DNA of 64,000 nt from Ianthella basta. Taxonomy: Eukaryota > Porifera > Demospongiae > Verongiida > Ianthellidae. Under the pieces are notes generated by a model. The model saw only the letters and a program-made list of their open reading frames with translations, was not told the DNA's origin and ran no database searches. The stretch is taken from NCBI GenBank assembly GCA_964019415.1, contig OZ025868.1:10539143-10603142 (forward strand), written 5' to 3'. Positions 10,708-20,405 of the stretch are shown piece after piece. The position numbers were made by a program, and so were the translations under genes. The first letter of the stretch is position 1; each line of letters starts with the position of its first letter.

Positions 10708-10918
10708 TGCTTTCACTGGATGACTGGCTGGTCTGGAGACTTGAACCCTTACAAACCCAACAGTCTATTGCATCTTGATGTATCTTTCAGACCATCAGTA
10801 CTGCTGTATCCCCAACTTTCTGAACTACTGAACATTCATAGGGAGACTGCTAGCAAGTAGTTCGAGTTCAGGGGTGCCCTGGTGCTCCACAAGGTTTTTA
10901 ACTCGAAATACTGGTTCT
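10708..10918 (+). mobile_element. HX element, 3'-end fragment (copy 6)
   Basis: Matches the last ~210 bases of the intact HX copies: GCTTTCACTGGAT, TCTGGAGACTTGAA, TGATGTATCTTTCAG, then CAAGTAGTTCGAG, a decayed GGGGTGCCCTGGTGCTCC hairpin, TTTTTAACTCG and AAATACTGG. The terminal CTTG has decayed to CTGG. The rest of the element is missing to the left, where the GT microsatellite begins. Confidence 0.8.
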
Positions 10919-11560
10919 TATGTGTATGGTTCATAAGGTATGATTGACTTGATAGTGTGGTATGATGCATTACGTATAAAAGCTAATCAAAACACACAGG
11001 GCCTACAGGCAATCAATGTATAAAAGAGTAGAAAAGATGCTTTTGTACTGTAGTAGTGATTTACTTAAAAGTGAAGTGGACTTCTGTGGGCCTTTTATTG
11101 AGTGTACCAAGTTTCAGATGAGTATAATCTGGTAATCGTTTATTTCACCATGCAAAGCCATTTTTGCTATTTCAGATTGATTCTCTAGTGATTCAGGTTT
11201 CATCCCAAATATAATTATGAATATTCCAATACATTTCCTGTAAGTTATTTTTAGTTACTTGGTTTCAGAGGCAGTGGTTGAATTATTGTCTCACATCTGG
11301 AAACTATGTAGGACATTTGCAAATGACATGTGATTTCATTGAAAGAGGTGATGAAGAGAAATATCCGGTACTTATCCACACTTCACATTTAAAGTACAGG
11401 TTTCCAGTTGTAACTACCTATGTATACCTGCATGCCTGTCCACTGGTTATGGCAATGCATCATGTGTGAGCTTACACTGCATAAAATGTGGAGAAACTAG
11501 CTAGAAAAGAATTTTACAATTCTATAAATTGCTTGAAGAAGACAATGTAGGGATAAATAA
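10919..11560. other. No gene seen
   Basis: About 640 bases of AT-rich sequence. One 63-codon plus-strand frame (11,278-11,469) resembles nothing I know. A possible acceptor (TGGTTTCAG, ending near 11,268) precedes it, but the frame following it would be phase 0 and the donor is poor, so I do not call an exon. Confidence 0.5.
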
Positions 11561-11839
11561 GAATGAAAGGGTAATCACTGGGTATTATGCCTAACCTACC
11601 AACTATACCAGTATTGGTGTCTCAGTTGGCAGGGGGGCACGAAGCCCTATTGGTTGGCAACCAGTGATTGCCTCCCCCAGTCATCCAACAAAGATGGAAT
11701 AGCCACAGACAGCTGTTTCACCCTAATGTGGGCTCATCAGTGTAGCGTACTGATGGTTGATGCTTGATTGATGGTTGAGACACCAATACTGGTGTAATTG
11801 GTAGGTTACGCATAATACCCAGTGATTACCCTTTCATTC
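11561..11839. mobile_element. MITE with ~65-bp terminal inverted repeats
   Basis: The left end GAATGAAAGGGTAATCACTG continues GGGTATTATG and CCTAACCTACCAA, and is mirrored at the right end (TTGGTAGGTT, CATAATACCC, AGTGATTACCCTTTCATTC). The arms also include CCAGTATTGGTGTCTCA against TGAGACACCAATACTGG. The ~150-bp centre has the word GGGCTCATCAGT. A diverged relative lies at 31,655-31,830. No coding capacity; the superfamily is undetermined. Confidence 0.8.
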
Positions 11840-12286
11840 TATTGCCTTGCAGTGGCTAACTGCAAAAGCAATTGCCCCCCCCCCCCCTTTTGATAAAATA
11901 TGAAGCACAGAAAGCTGCCGAACAGTGGAATTTAACCATAGTTCTTACATAGTTCTTACATTCAAAGGTGTTGGACTATAGGATAGAACACTTTTGTATA
12001 ATTGTATGCAGGGGTTGTAGCTTACCCTTAGCCCTACCCCTGCCATTTCCTTTCATGGCCTATCCTATTATCCCCACATCTCAATCTGTCTTCACACATC
12101 GTACCCACAATTTCAAGCTTTTTGAAATGGTCATCACTCTAGAATTGACTCTACCGACATGAAGAGCTTGCCATCCAGACTCAGTTCATCTCTGTGGCAG
12201 GCTGCTGTACCCTCAAGGACTGCGAATTGTTTGCAAGACTTGCCCATGACTTTCTCACTACAGGCACTTGATCTTGAATTATTTTT
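11840..12286. other. No gene seen; C13 run and the start of a duplicated flank
   Basis: Contains a run of 13 C at 11,875-11,887. From about 12,197 the sequence (CTCTGTGGCAGGCTGCTGTA and onward) is the flank shared with 28,578-28,672. No coding or RNA signal seen. Confidence 0.6.
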
Positions 12287-13226
12287 GGGGCGCCGAAGGC
12301 GCCCCTATATTGTTTTCAGATTTAGGTCTTCGTATGGCTTCATGTTCGTATATATATATATATATATATATATCTGTCATTTTGCAAATGGCGGCGCTCA
12401 CGTCGTTCTTTACAAAGCTTTAAATCCTCTCTAATGACGTTTCACCGTGTTTGAATCGAACGAAATGTGGTCATAAACATGTGTTAATAGAGTGATACTA
12501 ATAAAAAGCCTAAGGAACGTCTCTTCTGCGAGATACAGCTCCAATTATCACTGACGGACATTGTAAAATGGCCGCGCGCTCGACGCTTTCTGTTTGCTAG
12601 GCTCAAAACCATCTTTCTTTAGATTTCGCCGTGTATCCAAAGAACGCAATGTGTTTCTAGAACATGTTTAAGTAATATTATTGTGGTAGGAAGCTTACTT
12701 AACTGTTTTTCTGCGAGGTACAGCCCTAAATACAACAGAAGTCTAGTGACCCGTAGGCCAATAATGGAGGACCAGCGAGTCATGACACATAATTATAGCC
12801 ATGATTCGCTCATATAGTCATCATAGGGTAGCCTTTTAGCCAGCACACTCCTCCTCCAGGCACAAAGTAACAATTGCTCATTCAGAATGTCATATAGATA
12901 AAAAAGCAGTAGGCAAACATTTGACAGTTTGGTAGGGATGCTTTCACTGGATATGACTGGCTGCTCTGGAGACTTGAAACTTTTGCAAACTCAACGGTCT
13001 AGTGTGTCTTGATGTATCTTTCAGGCCAACAACAATACTGTACCCCCAACTATCTGATTTACTGAACGTACATGGGAAAATTGCTAGCAAGTAGTTCGAG
13101 GTTCAGGGGCGCCCTGGCGCCCCACGAGTTTTTTAACTCGAAATACTTGTTCTTAAGGGCACTCTTCCTTCCTCTTTTACTCCAGTATTGCAATCAGTGA
13201 ACTTCTATTTCCAATTTGTCATTTTT
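12197..13226. repeat. Duplicated flank, here split by HX copy 1
   Basis: Bases 12,197-12,286 plus 13,151-13,226 together match 28,578-28,751 almost base for base. At 28.67 kb the two parts are directly joined (GAATTATTTTT followed by CTTAAGGGC). Here they are separated by HX copy 1. Both paralogues then continue into an HX element at the same place. This is an empty-site comparison and fixes the HX boundaries. Confidence 0.9.
12287..13150 (+). mobile_element. HX element, copy 1, complete (864 bp)
   Basis: Left terminus is the hairpin GGGGCGCCGAAGGCGCCCC, followed by CTATATTGTTTTCAG and a TA microsatellite (12,349-12,373). Right terminus: CAAGTAGTTCGAG (13,088-13,100), GGGGCGCC-CT-GGCGCCCC hairpin (13,106-13,123), CGAGTT-TTTT-AACTCG hairpin (13,125-13,140), then AAATACTTG|T. 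It has no coding capacity. The 3' hairpin followed closely by CTTG|T, a hairpin at the other end sharing GGGGCGCC, an internal microsatellite and insertion into T|T without duplication all match Helitron2/Helentron-associated (HINE-type) elements. The superfamily is inferred from ends only. Confidence 0.85.
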
Positions 13227-13287
13227 GGGGCGCCGAAGGCACCCCTATATTGTTTTCAGATTTAGGTATTGGTATGGCTTCATGTTC

Positions 13288-13329
<42 letters not shown>

Positions 13330-14105
13330 CTGTCATTGCAAATGGCGGCGCTCACGTCAATCTTTACAAAGCTTTAAATCCTCTCTAATGACGTTTCGCC
13401 GTGTTTGAATCGAACGAAATGTGGTCATAAACATGTGTTAATAGAGTGATACTAACAAAAAGCCTAAGGAACGTCTATTCTGCGAGATACAGCTCCAATT
13501 ATCACTGACGGACATTGTAAAATGGCCGCGCGCTCGACGCTTTCTGTTTGCTAGGCTCAAAACCATCTTTCTTTAGATTTCGCCGTGTATCCAAAGAACG
13601 CAAAGTGTTTCTAGAACATGTTTAAGTAATAGTATTGTGGTAGGAAGCTTACTTAACTGTTTTTCTGCGAGGTACAGCCCTAAATACAACAGAAGTCTAG
13701 TGACCCATAGGCCAATAATGGGAGACCAGCGAGTCATGACACATAATTATAGCCATGATTCGCTCATATAGTCATCATAGGGTAGCCTTTTAGCCAGCAC
13801 ACTCCTCCAGGCACAAAGTAACAATTGCTCATTCAGAATTTACTATAGATCAAAAAGCAGTAGGCAAACATTTGACAGTTTGGTAGGGATGCTTTCACTG
13901 GATATGGCTGGCTGCTCTGGAGACTTGAAACTCTTGTAAACCCAACGGTCTAATGTGTCTTGATGTATCTTTCAGGCCAACAACAATACTGTACCCCCAA
14001 CTATCTGATTTACTGAACATGATACATGGGAAAATTGCTAGCAAGTAGTTCGAGGTTCAGGGGCGCCCTGGCGCCCCACGAGTTTTTTTAACTCAAAATA
14101 CTTGT
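13227..14105 (+). mobile_element. HX element, copy 2, complete (879 bp)
   Basis: About 97 percent like copy 1 by eye, from GGGGCGCCGAAGGCACCCC at the left to ATACTTG|T at the right, with a longer TA tract (13,290-13,327). Only 76 bases separate it from copy 1. The left flank is shared with the HX copy at 28,752, the right flank is not. Its hairpin has one substitution (GCGCC to GCACC). Confidence 0.9.
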
Positions 14106-14463
14106 TATTCAACTATTTATGGACCAAGCTATTTACCGGTAAACTGTATATATTGTGTGTTTATGTCATTGCCTTTACTTTTTTGGGTGCCTTTACAGTA
14201 GCTTTTGGCTATAGGCTTCCTAGATTGAATAAATCCCCGATCCCTTATGTCTGATACTATCCAGCTATATGGATGCTAGATATACCTTCTATACCATTAG
14301 GAATGCTGCCTCTACTACTACTGAGTGAACTACAGACTATTCATGGTATGCATAGGAACTTTACAAGCATTTCATGTTTCATGGATGCAGGCATGCCATG
14401 AGTTTAGGTCGAAGTACTCCTTCCAAGTACACTACTTTGTATCACTGCCTCTCAATTCTGCAG
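14106..14463 (+). other. Putative intron sequence upstream of the FN3 exon
   Basis: Non-repetitive, T-rich before the acceptor (CTCTCAATTCTGCAG, ending at 14,463). An open frame runs in from 14,325 but is not needed if splicing occurs here. Confidence 0.45.
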
Positions 14464-14724
14464 GCCCTCCTGAGGCTCCTAGCAGTGTGATGAAAGCTCC
14501 CAATGGAATTTCTTGGTCTCCCTCAGCTAATGATCTGAATCACAGAATAATTGTCTGCTTTGAGGGCACATCAAACTGCCCCTTCAGGACCAGCTGTACT
14601 GGCTGCGATTTCACTGCACTTGCTGGAATTACAGAGAGTGGCAACTACAACATTAGCGTGTGCAGCTCTAATGTGGTGAATGGAGAATCCTGCCCAAGTG
14701 AATCATGTATTTTTATCTCAGCAG
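14464..14724 (+). CDS. Host exon encoding one fibronectin type III domain
   Basis: 261 bases, phase 1 at both ends, bounded by TTCTGCAG|G and GCAG|GTACGC. The translation begins GPPEAPSSVMKAPNGISWSP and ends SESCIFISAG. It has FN3 landmarks: a Pro-rich start, the Trp of strand B (ISW), and SGNYNISVCSSN as the Y-x-V strand F motif. Four Cys in the middle (CFEG..NC, SC..C) suggest disulphides, hence an extracellular protein. Symmetric phase-1 FN3 exons are typical of metazoan adhesion receptors and receptor phosphatases. This is the only convincing host-gene domain in the window. Neighbouring exons may be the short candidates at 30,950 and 41,914; the rest of the gene is outside or unrecognised. 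Confidence 0.7.
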
Positions 14725-14791
14725 GTACGCAAAAATAGTGGTATAGAGGAATCACTGTGTCTAAAATGCTGTAATGCTGTCGGTAAATGCT

Positions 14792-14792
<1 letters not shown>

Positions 14793-14824
<32 letters not shown>
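14793..14824. repeat. (AAT)n microsatellite, left half
   Basis: About ten AAT units. The same microsatellite resumes at 16,921-16,955 on the far side of the HX copy 4 nest, which shows that copy 4 inserted into an AAT tract. Confidence 0.9.
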
Positions 14825-14828
<4 letters not shown>

Positions 14829-14843
14829 GTATTTTCGAGTTAA

Positions 14844-15699
14844 ACAAGTATTTCGAGTTGAAAAACTCGTGGGGCGCTAGGGCGCCCCTGAACCTCGAAC
14901 TACTTGCTAGCAATTTTCCCATGTACGTTCAGTAAATCAGATAGTTGGGGGTACAGTATTGTTGCTGGCCTGAAAGATACATCAAGACACACTAGACCGT
15001 TGGGTTTGCAAGAGTTTCAGGTCTCCAGAGCAGCCAGTCATATCCAGTGAAAGCATCCCTACCAAACTGTCAAATGTTTGCCTACTGCTTTTTGATCTAT
15101 ATGACATTCTGAATGAGCAATTGTTACTTTGTGCCTGGAGGAGGAGTGTGCTGGCTAAAAGGCTACCCTATGATGACTATATGAGCGAATCATGGCTATA
15201 ATTATGTGTCATGACTCGCTGGTCCTCCATTATTGGCCTACGGGTCACTAGACTTCTGTTGTATTTAGGGCTGTACCTCGCAGAAAAACAGTTAAGTAAG
15301 CTTCCTACCACAATAATATTACTTAAACATGTTCTAGAAACACTTTGCGTTCTTTGGATACACGGCGAAATCTAAAGAAAGATGGTTTTGAGCCTAGCAA
15401 ACAGAACGCGTTGAGCGCGCGGCCATTTTACAATGTCCGTCAGTGATAATTGGAGCTGTATCTCGCAGAAGAGACGTTCCTTAGGCTTTTTATTAGTGTC
15501 ACTCTATTAACACATGTTTATGACCACATTTCGTTCGATTCAAACACGGCGAAACGTCATTAGAGAGGATTTAAAGCTTTGTAAAGAACGACGTGAGCGC
15601 CGCCATTTGCAAAATGACAGAAATATATATATATATACGAACATGAAGCCATACGAAGACCTAAATCTGAAAACAATATAGGGGCGCCTTCGGCGCCCC
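14844..15699 (-). mobile_element. HX element, copy 3, nested inside copy 4
   Basis: A complete 856-bp copy in inverse orientation to copies 1 and 2, from ACAAGTATTTCGAGTTG to GGGGCGCCTTCGGCGCCCC. It sits in the terminal-hairpin loop of copy 4 (CGAGTTAA|...|AAAACTCG). Sequence is close to copies 1 and 2, so it is young relative to its host. Confidence 0.9.
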
Positions 15700-16434
15700 A
15701 AAAACTCGTGGGGCGCCGGGACGCCCCTGAACTCAAACTACTTGCTAACAACTTCCCTGTGTATGTTCAATAGTTCAGATAGTTGGGTATGCAGCATTGC
15801 TGCTGGTGTGAAAGATACATCTTGATGCCATAGACTGGGGTTGCAAGAGTTTCAAGTCTCCAGACCAGGAAGTCATCCAGTGAAAGCACCCTACCAAACT
15901 GTCAAAATGCTTTGCTGATGCTTCTTGATCTACATAACATTTTGAATGAGTATGTACATGTTGCTTTGTGCCTGGAGGAGTGTGCTGGGTAAAAAGGCTA
16001 CCCTAACTGGTAATGCCATGATTCAATATGTCTCACATTGGCCAACGGGTCGTTCGACTTCTGTTGCATTTGGGGCTGTACCTCGCAGTAGAAGAGTTAG
16101 ATAAGCTTTCTAATACAATACTATTACTTAAACATGTTCTAGAAAGACTTTGCGTTCCTTGGGTACACGGCGAAGTGCGAAGAAAGATGATTATGAGCTT
16201 AGCAAACAGAGAGCGTCGAGCGCGGCCATTTTACAATGTCCGTCAGTGATAATTGGAGCCGTATCTCGCAGAAGAGTCTTTCGTTAGGCTTTTAACGAGT
16301 ATCACTCTATCAACACATCTTCCTAAACACATTTCGTTCGATTGAGAGACGGCGAAACAACATTAGAGATGATTTAAAGCTTTGTAAAGATTGGCGTGAG
16401 TGCCACCATTTGCAAAATGACAGAAATATATATA

Positions 16435-16844
16435 TCTATATATATAATTCAGTTCGTTTGTTTGTTTGTTTGTCTGTTCGTTCGCGATTCGGGCAAAAAC
16501 TACTGCACAGAACGCCACCAAACTCTCAGGGATTATAAAGTGGGGCTCTGTGAGTGTCCTCCACGGCTTGAAATTGCCCGTCTTGCAGTTCTTAAAGAGA
16601 TATCCTCCTATTTCCGGTTTTTTGTTCGCGGCTGGCGGCCATTTTATTAACTATCGCTCCATTGACTTCCGGTTGTCGAACGGTTTGATTCGCTGTCGTT
16701 CAACGATCGACTTTAAACTCGGCCGTCGTTATAGCAGCTACCTTCCGTTGTTACCAGCTGACATACGTCAAAACTGGCTGGGGCCGACTCGCTGTTGTGC
16801 GACTCGCCATAGCAGAAGCCCGCCGAAGGCGGGCGCCCTGCTAG
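16435..16844 (+). mobile_element. Non-autonomous canonical Helitron, family E, copy 1 (410 bp)
   Basis: Starts A|TCTATATATATAA (TC at 16,435) and ends with hairpin GCCCGCCGAAGGCGGGC, then GCCCTG and CTAG|T (CTAG 16,841-16,844). 5' TC, 3' hairpin a few bases before CTAG, and insertion between A and T without duplication are canonical Helitron features. It sits in the TA microsatellite of HX copy 4. It contains (TTTG)n near 16,455 and a GGCGGCCATTTT word near 16,636. No coding capacity. Confidence 0.9.
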
Positions 16845-16920
16845 TATATATATATATACGAACATGAAGCCATACGAATACCTAAATCTGAAAACAATAT
16901 AGGGGCGCCTTCGGCGCCCC

Positions 16921-16955
<35 letters not shown>
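16921..16955. repeat. (AAT)n microsatellite, right half
   Basis: Continuation of the tract at 14,793-14,824, interrupted by the HX copy 4 nest. Confidence 0.9.
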
Positions 16956-16964
16956 GTTATCTTA

Positions 16965-17335
16965 TTTAATGTATGGTCGAAATGATGCTTGTGAAAGTGA
17001 AGCAGAAGATGCCAGAAGAGAGGAAGAAAGAAGTGGTTCCCTGCAAGGATTGCTCTAAGGTATACATTGGAAAAACGAAGGACATTGAAGGTCATAATAG
17101 CTGAGCACAAGCAAGCAGCGAAGAAAGGAGATGAGAGGAATGGAATAGCTGCATGTGCATGCCCACACCACTAACCACAACATTGACTGGGAGGGAGCAC
17201 GGATCCAGGGGACAGCACGAGGTTTCTGGAAGAGGAGAACGATAGAAGCAATCCAAAGTTGTACTTAACTCCAGATCATGAACCTTGACTGTGGACTTTA
17301 CCTATCACCTGCATGGAACTCCATCATTAACAGTA
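16965..17335 (+). pseudogene. Penelope-like element, second GIY-YIG fragment
   Basis: The translation in shifting frames gives KVKQKMPEERKKEVVPCKDC, SKVYIGKTKD, AEHKQAAKKGDERNGIA, HNIDWEGARIQGTARGFW, then the RTIEAIQ and MNLDCGLYLSP ends. This is the VxCxxCxxxYIGxT GIY-YIG signature with the EHK...NGIA.H...H.IDW continuation of Penelope-like endonucleases. Several frameshifts and stops. It differs from the copy at 2690-3208, so two Penelope lineages are present. Upstream RT is absent. Confidence 0.75.
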
Positions 17336-17523
17336 ACTCCAGACCACCTCCCCCACCCACCTATTTTTTGCATGCCCTCCTTAATCAATGGAATTCATTG
17401 AAATATTCATTAACTCCTTCCTGACATTCATCACCTAATCCTCAATACCTGTCATCACATTACCAATCACTGTACTTACCCCAACCCTAACCCTAAGCCA
17501 CTCCTCTCTGTAGCTCGTCATCT

Positions 17524-17556
17524 AACAGCTGAAGAAGGCCTTCTGGTCCAAAACGT
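17524..17556 (+). ncRNA. Degenerate hammerhead-like core of the second Penelope fragment
   Basis: GCTGAAGAAGGCC, TTCT, GGTCCAAAACG has the order CUGAnGA-stem II-xAAAC in the same position (about 200 bases downstream of the GIY-YIG) as the better core at 2551-2580. CUGAAGA in place of CUGAUGA and loss of the G of GAAA mean it should not cleave. Confidence 0.4.
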
Positions 17557-18408
17557 TCTGTTGTGAATTTTTGTGCCACGTGAATTTGTTCACTAATTCC
17601 CACTTGAAGAACTATCACCTCTTGACCTTTAGTTGTCACCCTGACATGCATGGTTGATGTCCTCCTGATGTATCCTTCAGTCATTTACAGGTACAACTCA
17701 TGCTAGCACTCGTCCTTGCCCTGACCCAAGTGATGCTTGCATGCTTGGGTAGTCTTTCTCGTTGTGCCACTTGAGACTTAGTATGACACCAATTGCAAGG
17801 TTGCCATTTGTGAGTATGGAAGCACTGTTCACTGACCAATGCTGAAGTGTAATGGCAGCAACAACATGGATTTGTTCCATTTTTATTTGTTTCATGTGCT
17901 GTAGGGCACTTGCTTGAGTGTAATGCAAATTCAGGACTGAATAGGTTATTTACAGCACTAATTAGCTAATATCATAACAGAGCAGCTCCTAACTATACAT
18001 AGTAATGATTGGTAGACTCACGTGTAAAGGCAGTGGAGCGCTGGCACAGGACAAGCAAAAGATAAGATAAAGTAGGAGTTCCTAACAGCGAGTGTGTGTC
18101 TTAACACGGCATGCCACCTATCACCTGTACGTGAAGGAACAGCTCCTGTGCTTACATGCATTTAGAGCAGGAGTCAATGTGAGACAAACTGGGTGTTCAT
18201 GCATCCCTGTTTCTTAGTGTAGAGGCAGACAGCAGTGCCCTGTTTTGTACACCCTATCTTGTTTTGAACTACCCAAATTACCTTATTCATCCCTCAAACA
18301 CGGCTTGTGCAGGTGTCTTCAGATCATGAACAAAGCTTGTCATGACTCTATGGAAATCTTCAGGTCTGGCATCATTCTTAGTATCAGCTAGTATAATGAA
18401 ATGCCTTT
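17557..18408. other. No gene seen
   Basis: About 850 bases with no repeat, domain or splice pair that I can defend. A short (CCCTAA)-like stretch, AACCCTAACCCTAA, occurs just before, near 17,484-17,497. Confidence 0.5.
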
Positions 18409-18687
18409 AAAACTAAAAGGGATTTTGGAATTGCCAGCATAAAAAGCATAGAAACTAGATGCTCAGCAATATGATGTACCTCATTTCTGTGGAGGTGACT
18501 CGACGTGCCTAATTTCCTTGTACACAGACCCAGAATGTGTATATACGATTAACTAGCTAGTTCCATGTACAAGGAAATTAGGAAAGTCGAGTCACCTCCA
18601 CAGAAATCAGGTGCATCATAGTGTCGAGCATCTTGTTTCTATGCTTTTATGCTGGCCATTCCTGAATCCCTTTTAGTTTTAAAGGGA
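18409..18687. mobile_element. Foldback element with ~118-bp inverted repeats
   Basis: The left arm runs TTTAAAACTAAAAGGGAT, AATTGCCAGCATAAA, GCATAGAAACTAGATGCT, TTTCTGTGGAGGTGACTC, TAATTTCCTTGTACA. The right arm is its reverse complement with scattered mismatches and ends in CTTTTAGTTTTAAAG. The loop is only ~40 bases (18,528-18,570). No target duplication is readable. RNA from it would fold into one long hairpin. Confidence 0.85.
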
Positions 18688-19115
18688 ATTCTTATTATAT
18701 TAGTTTGTACATGTTTTGCACTTCCAGTATTCACTGTGCTATAGAAAGTTTCTGCACAGAATTTCTCAACAAAATGGTGGCATTGGGGTATGCTAATACA
18801 TTGAGCATAAGCTTCGCACTGGTTCTAGCGCTGTACTTACAGGATTGAAGATTCTAGTCCTTGACGTCCATATGCAAGTCCTTGTGTACAACTTGGTCCC
18901 ATACACTGTTAAAAATTCAGTGTGATGATCACACCCATTAGCGCTCACAACAAGGGTGTAATTGATCACACCGTTCATTTGGTGCATGTGATGGTCACAT
19001 CGAATCCACCATTATCACTATTGCAAAACCGTGCGCTGCCATTTTCTTGTACAAATGTACAATGTATATGTACAAATGTGTACTTACAGAAATGTGTAGA
19101 GATTCATGGACTAAA
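18688..19115. other. No gene seen; GTGTGATGATCACACC-like small palindromes
   Basis: Contains GTGATGATCACAC near 18,920 and the related words GTAATTGATCACACC and GTGATGGTCACAT within 90 bases, a cluster of TGATCA-centred palindromes. A related GTCACACCATG palindrome lies at 26,949. Otherwise unremarkable. Confidence 0.45.
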
Positions 19116-20405
19116 TCTATATATATAAAGAAGGAGTTGAGCAGAACGGTTGTTCGCGAACTCCTCCCGCGAGCAACGGCGCATGGACACCAAACTTTCC
19201 CAGATTACGGACGCTACACTCAGTCTCGATCTAAGGGGGGCGAAGTGCGCGAAGAAGCCCCTGCCGAGGAGCGCGCGGCGAAAAACCTCCAAACGACCGG
19301 CCGCCATCTTGGATTTACGGAGAAAATATACGGTTTTCCGCGCACGCTCCTATGCTGCCAATACAAAAGAAGAACCAACCGTTGTTCGCCAACTCCTCCC
19401 GCGAACGTCGACGAAACGTGCCCAAACGTTTCCAGCCGTGTCACGCTGTACCTCACATCAATATAAGGTGTTAGATGTGCAAAAAAGCTGCTGCCGAGGA
19501 GCGTGTGGCGAAAACCTAGGATGAACCGACTGTCGGCCATCTTGGATCTGCGAAAAACGTACAGGACGCACTAGACCCCCCTACAGAAAGCACTCGACCA
19601 CTTTTCAGTATACAATGGACCCTCCTACAGGGCCTTGCAGCTATAACATATAATTATGTTAGAGGTGTATACATTAATGAATGCATTGCACCCTTCAGTG
19701 CACATGAATACATAGCAGAAAGTAATTATAGTGAATAGTGGTACAATGCATGAATGACGATGGCTGCATGGTGTGCAAAATAATATTCACTTTCACAATA
19801 TATGCTACAAGGTAGTAACTGATGCTTCACAGACTTCCTGAAAGTATTCATGCATGCATGCATGTATATACATGTGTATACTGAGCATGTGTACACTTCA
19901 AAGCATGCAGCCTATATCCTATCAATGGGCTACTGTCTTAGCTGTGGCTTAGACTGCGCATTGCTGTGCATGTAAATGTTAGTTAAGATCATCTGGTTAC
20001 ATTTTGGTTAGGGTTAGGGTATGAAAAGGGTTAGGGTTAGAGAAAGTATGCCGTATCCTAGGCGTTCGTGCAGGTGCGAGAATTGCACCCAAGCTAGCGC
20101 GATGCCGAAGCTGAGAATAAGGGAAGGGGGTTGTCTCACACACAGAAACCATCAGCTTCTTACAACTAGCCGTTGTTAGTCTACGGTGATCTTCAATGTA
20201 AATTTGCATGCACACATGGTAGCTAGGTCAGTCACACTGACATCACCAGGCCAGCCTGGACTATCATTTGCCAGAACATGCATGACCAGCCAGTGCATTA
20301 CTAGCTGGGGCCTGAGTAGCAATGGCATTACCAGCCTGTGTCCGACCAGCTGGCATACGCTGAGCACACGGAGAGACCTGCCCGAAGGGCAGGTCTGTCC
20401 GCTAG
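19116..20405 (+). mobile_element. Non-autonomous canonical Helitron, family A, copy 1 (1290 bp)
   Basis: Begins A|TCTATATATATAAAG and ends with hairpin GACCTGCCCGAAGGGCAGGTC, TGTCCG and CTAG|T (CTAG 20,402-20,405). An inverted copy of almost the same length occupies 28,840-30,127, and a third, split copy lies at 35,901-40,892. Internally it has two related subrepeats, each with CTCCTCCCGCGA and a YY1-like GGCCGCCATCTTGG or TCGGCCATCTTGG (19,299 and 19,533). It also has two pairs of telomere-like GGGTTAGGGTTAG units near 20,008-20,035 and a GCATGCATGCATG tract. The open frames on both strands lack recognisable domains and I treat them as non-coding. Confidence 0.9.

Larger units (their letters stand above)
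14825..16920 (-). mobile_element. HX element, copy 4, host of two nested insertions
   Basis: The outer end ACAAGTATTTTCGAGTTA (14,825-14,842) is cut inside the A-rich loop of its terminal hairpin by HX copy 3. It resumes at 15,700 with AAAACTCGTGGGGCGCCGGG and the full diverged HX body. It is cut again in its TA tract by a Helitron (16,435-16,844), and finishes at 16,845-16,920 with TATACGAACATGAAGCC and GGGGCGCCTTCGGCGCCCC. AAT microsatellite halves flank it. It is the most diverged copy in this cluster, as expected for the oldest layer. Confidence 0.9.

Noticed and set aside
11278..11469. Open frame after a TTTCAG acceptor, possible exon
   Set aside because: Phase 0 only, poor polypyrimidine tract, weak donor, no domain; incompatible with the phase-1 chain of the FN3 exon.
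12287..16920. CRISPR-like array of GC-rich palindromes with regular spacing
   Set aside because: The hairpins are termini of ~860-bp HX elements; spacing and orientation follow element ends, and the DNA is eukaryotic.
20008..20035. Telomere repeats suggesting a chromosome end or fusion
   Set aside because: Only two short pairs, conserved inside copies of Helitron A, so they travel with the element.
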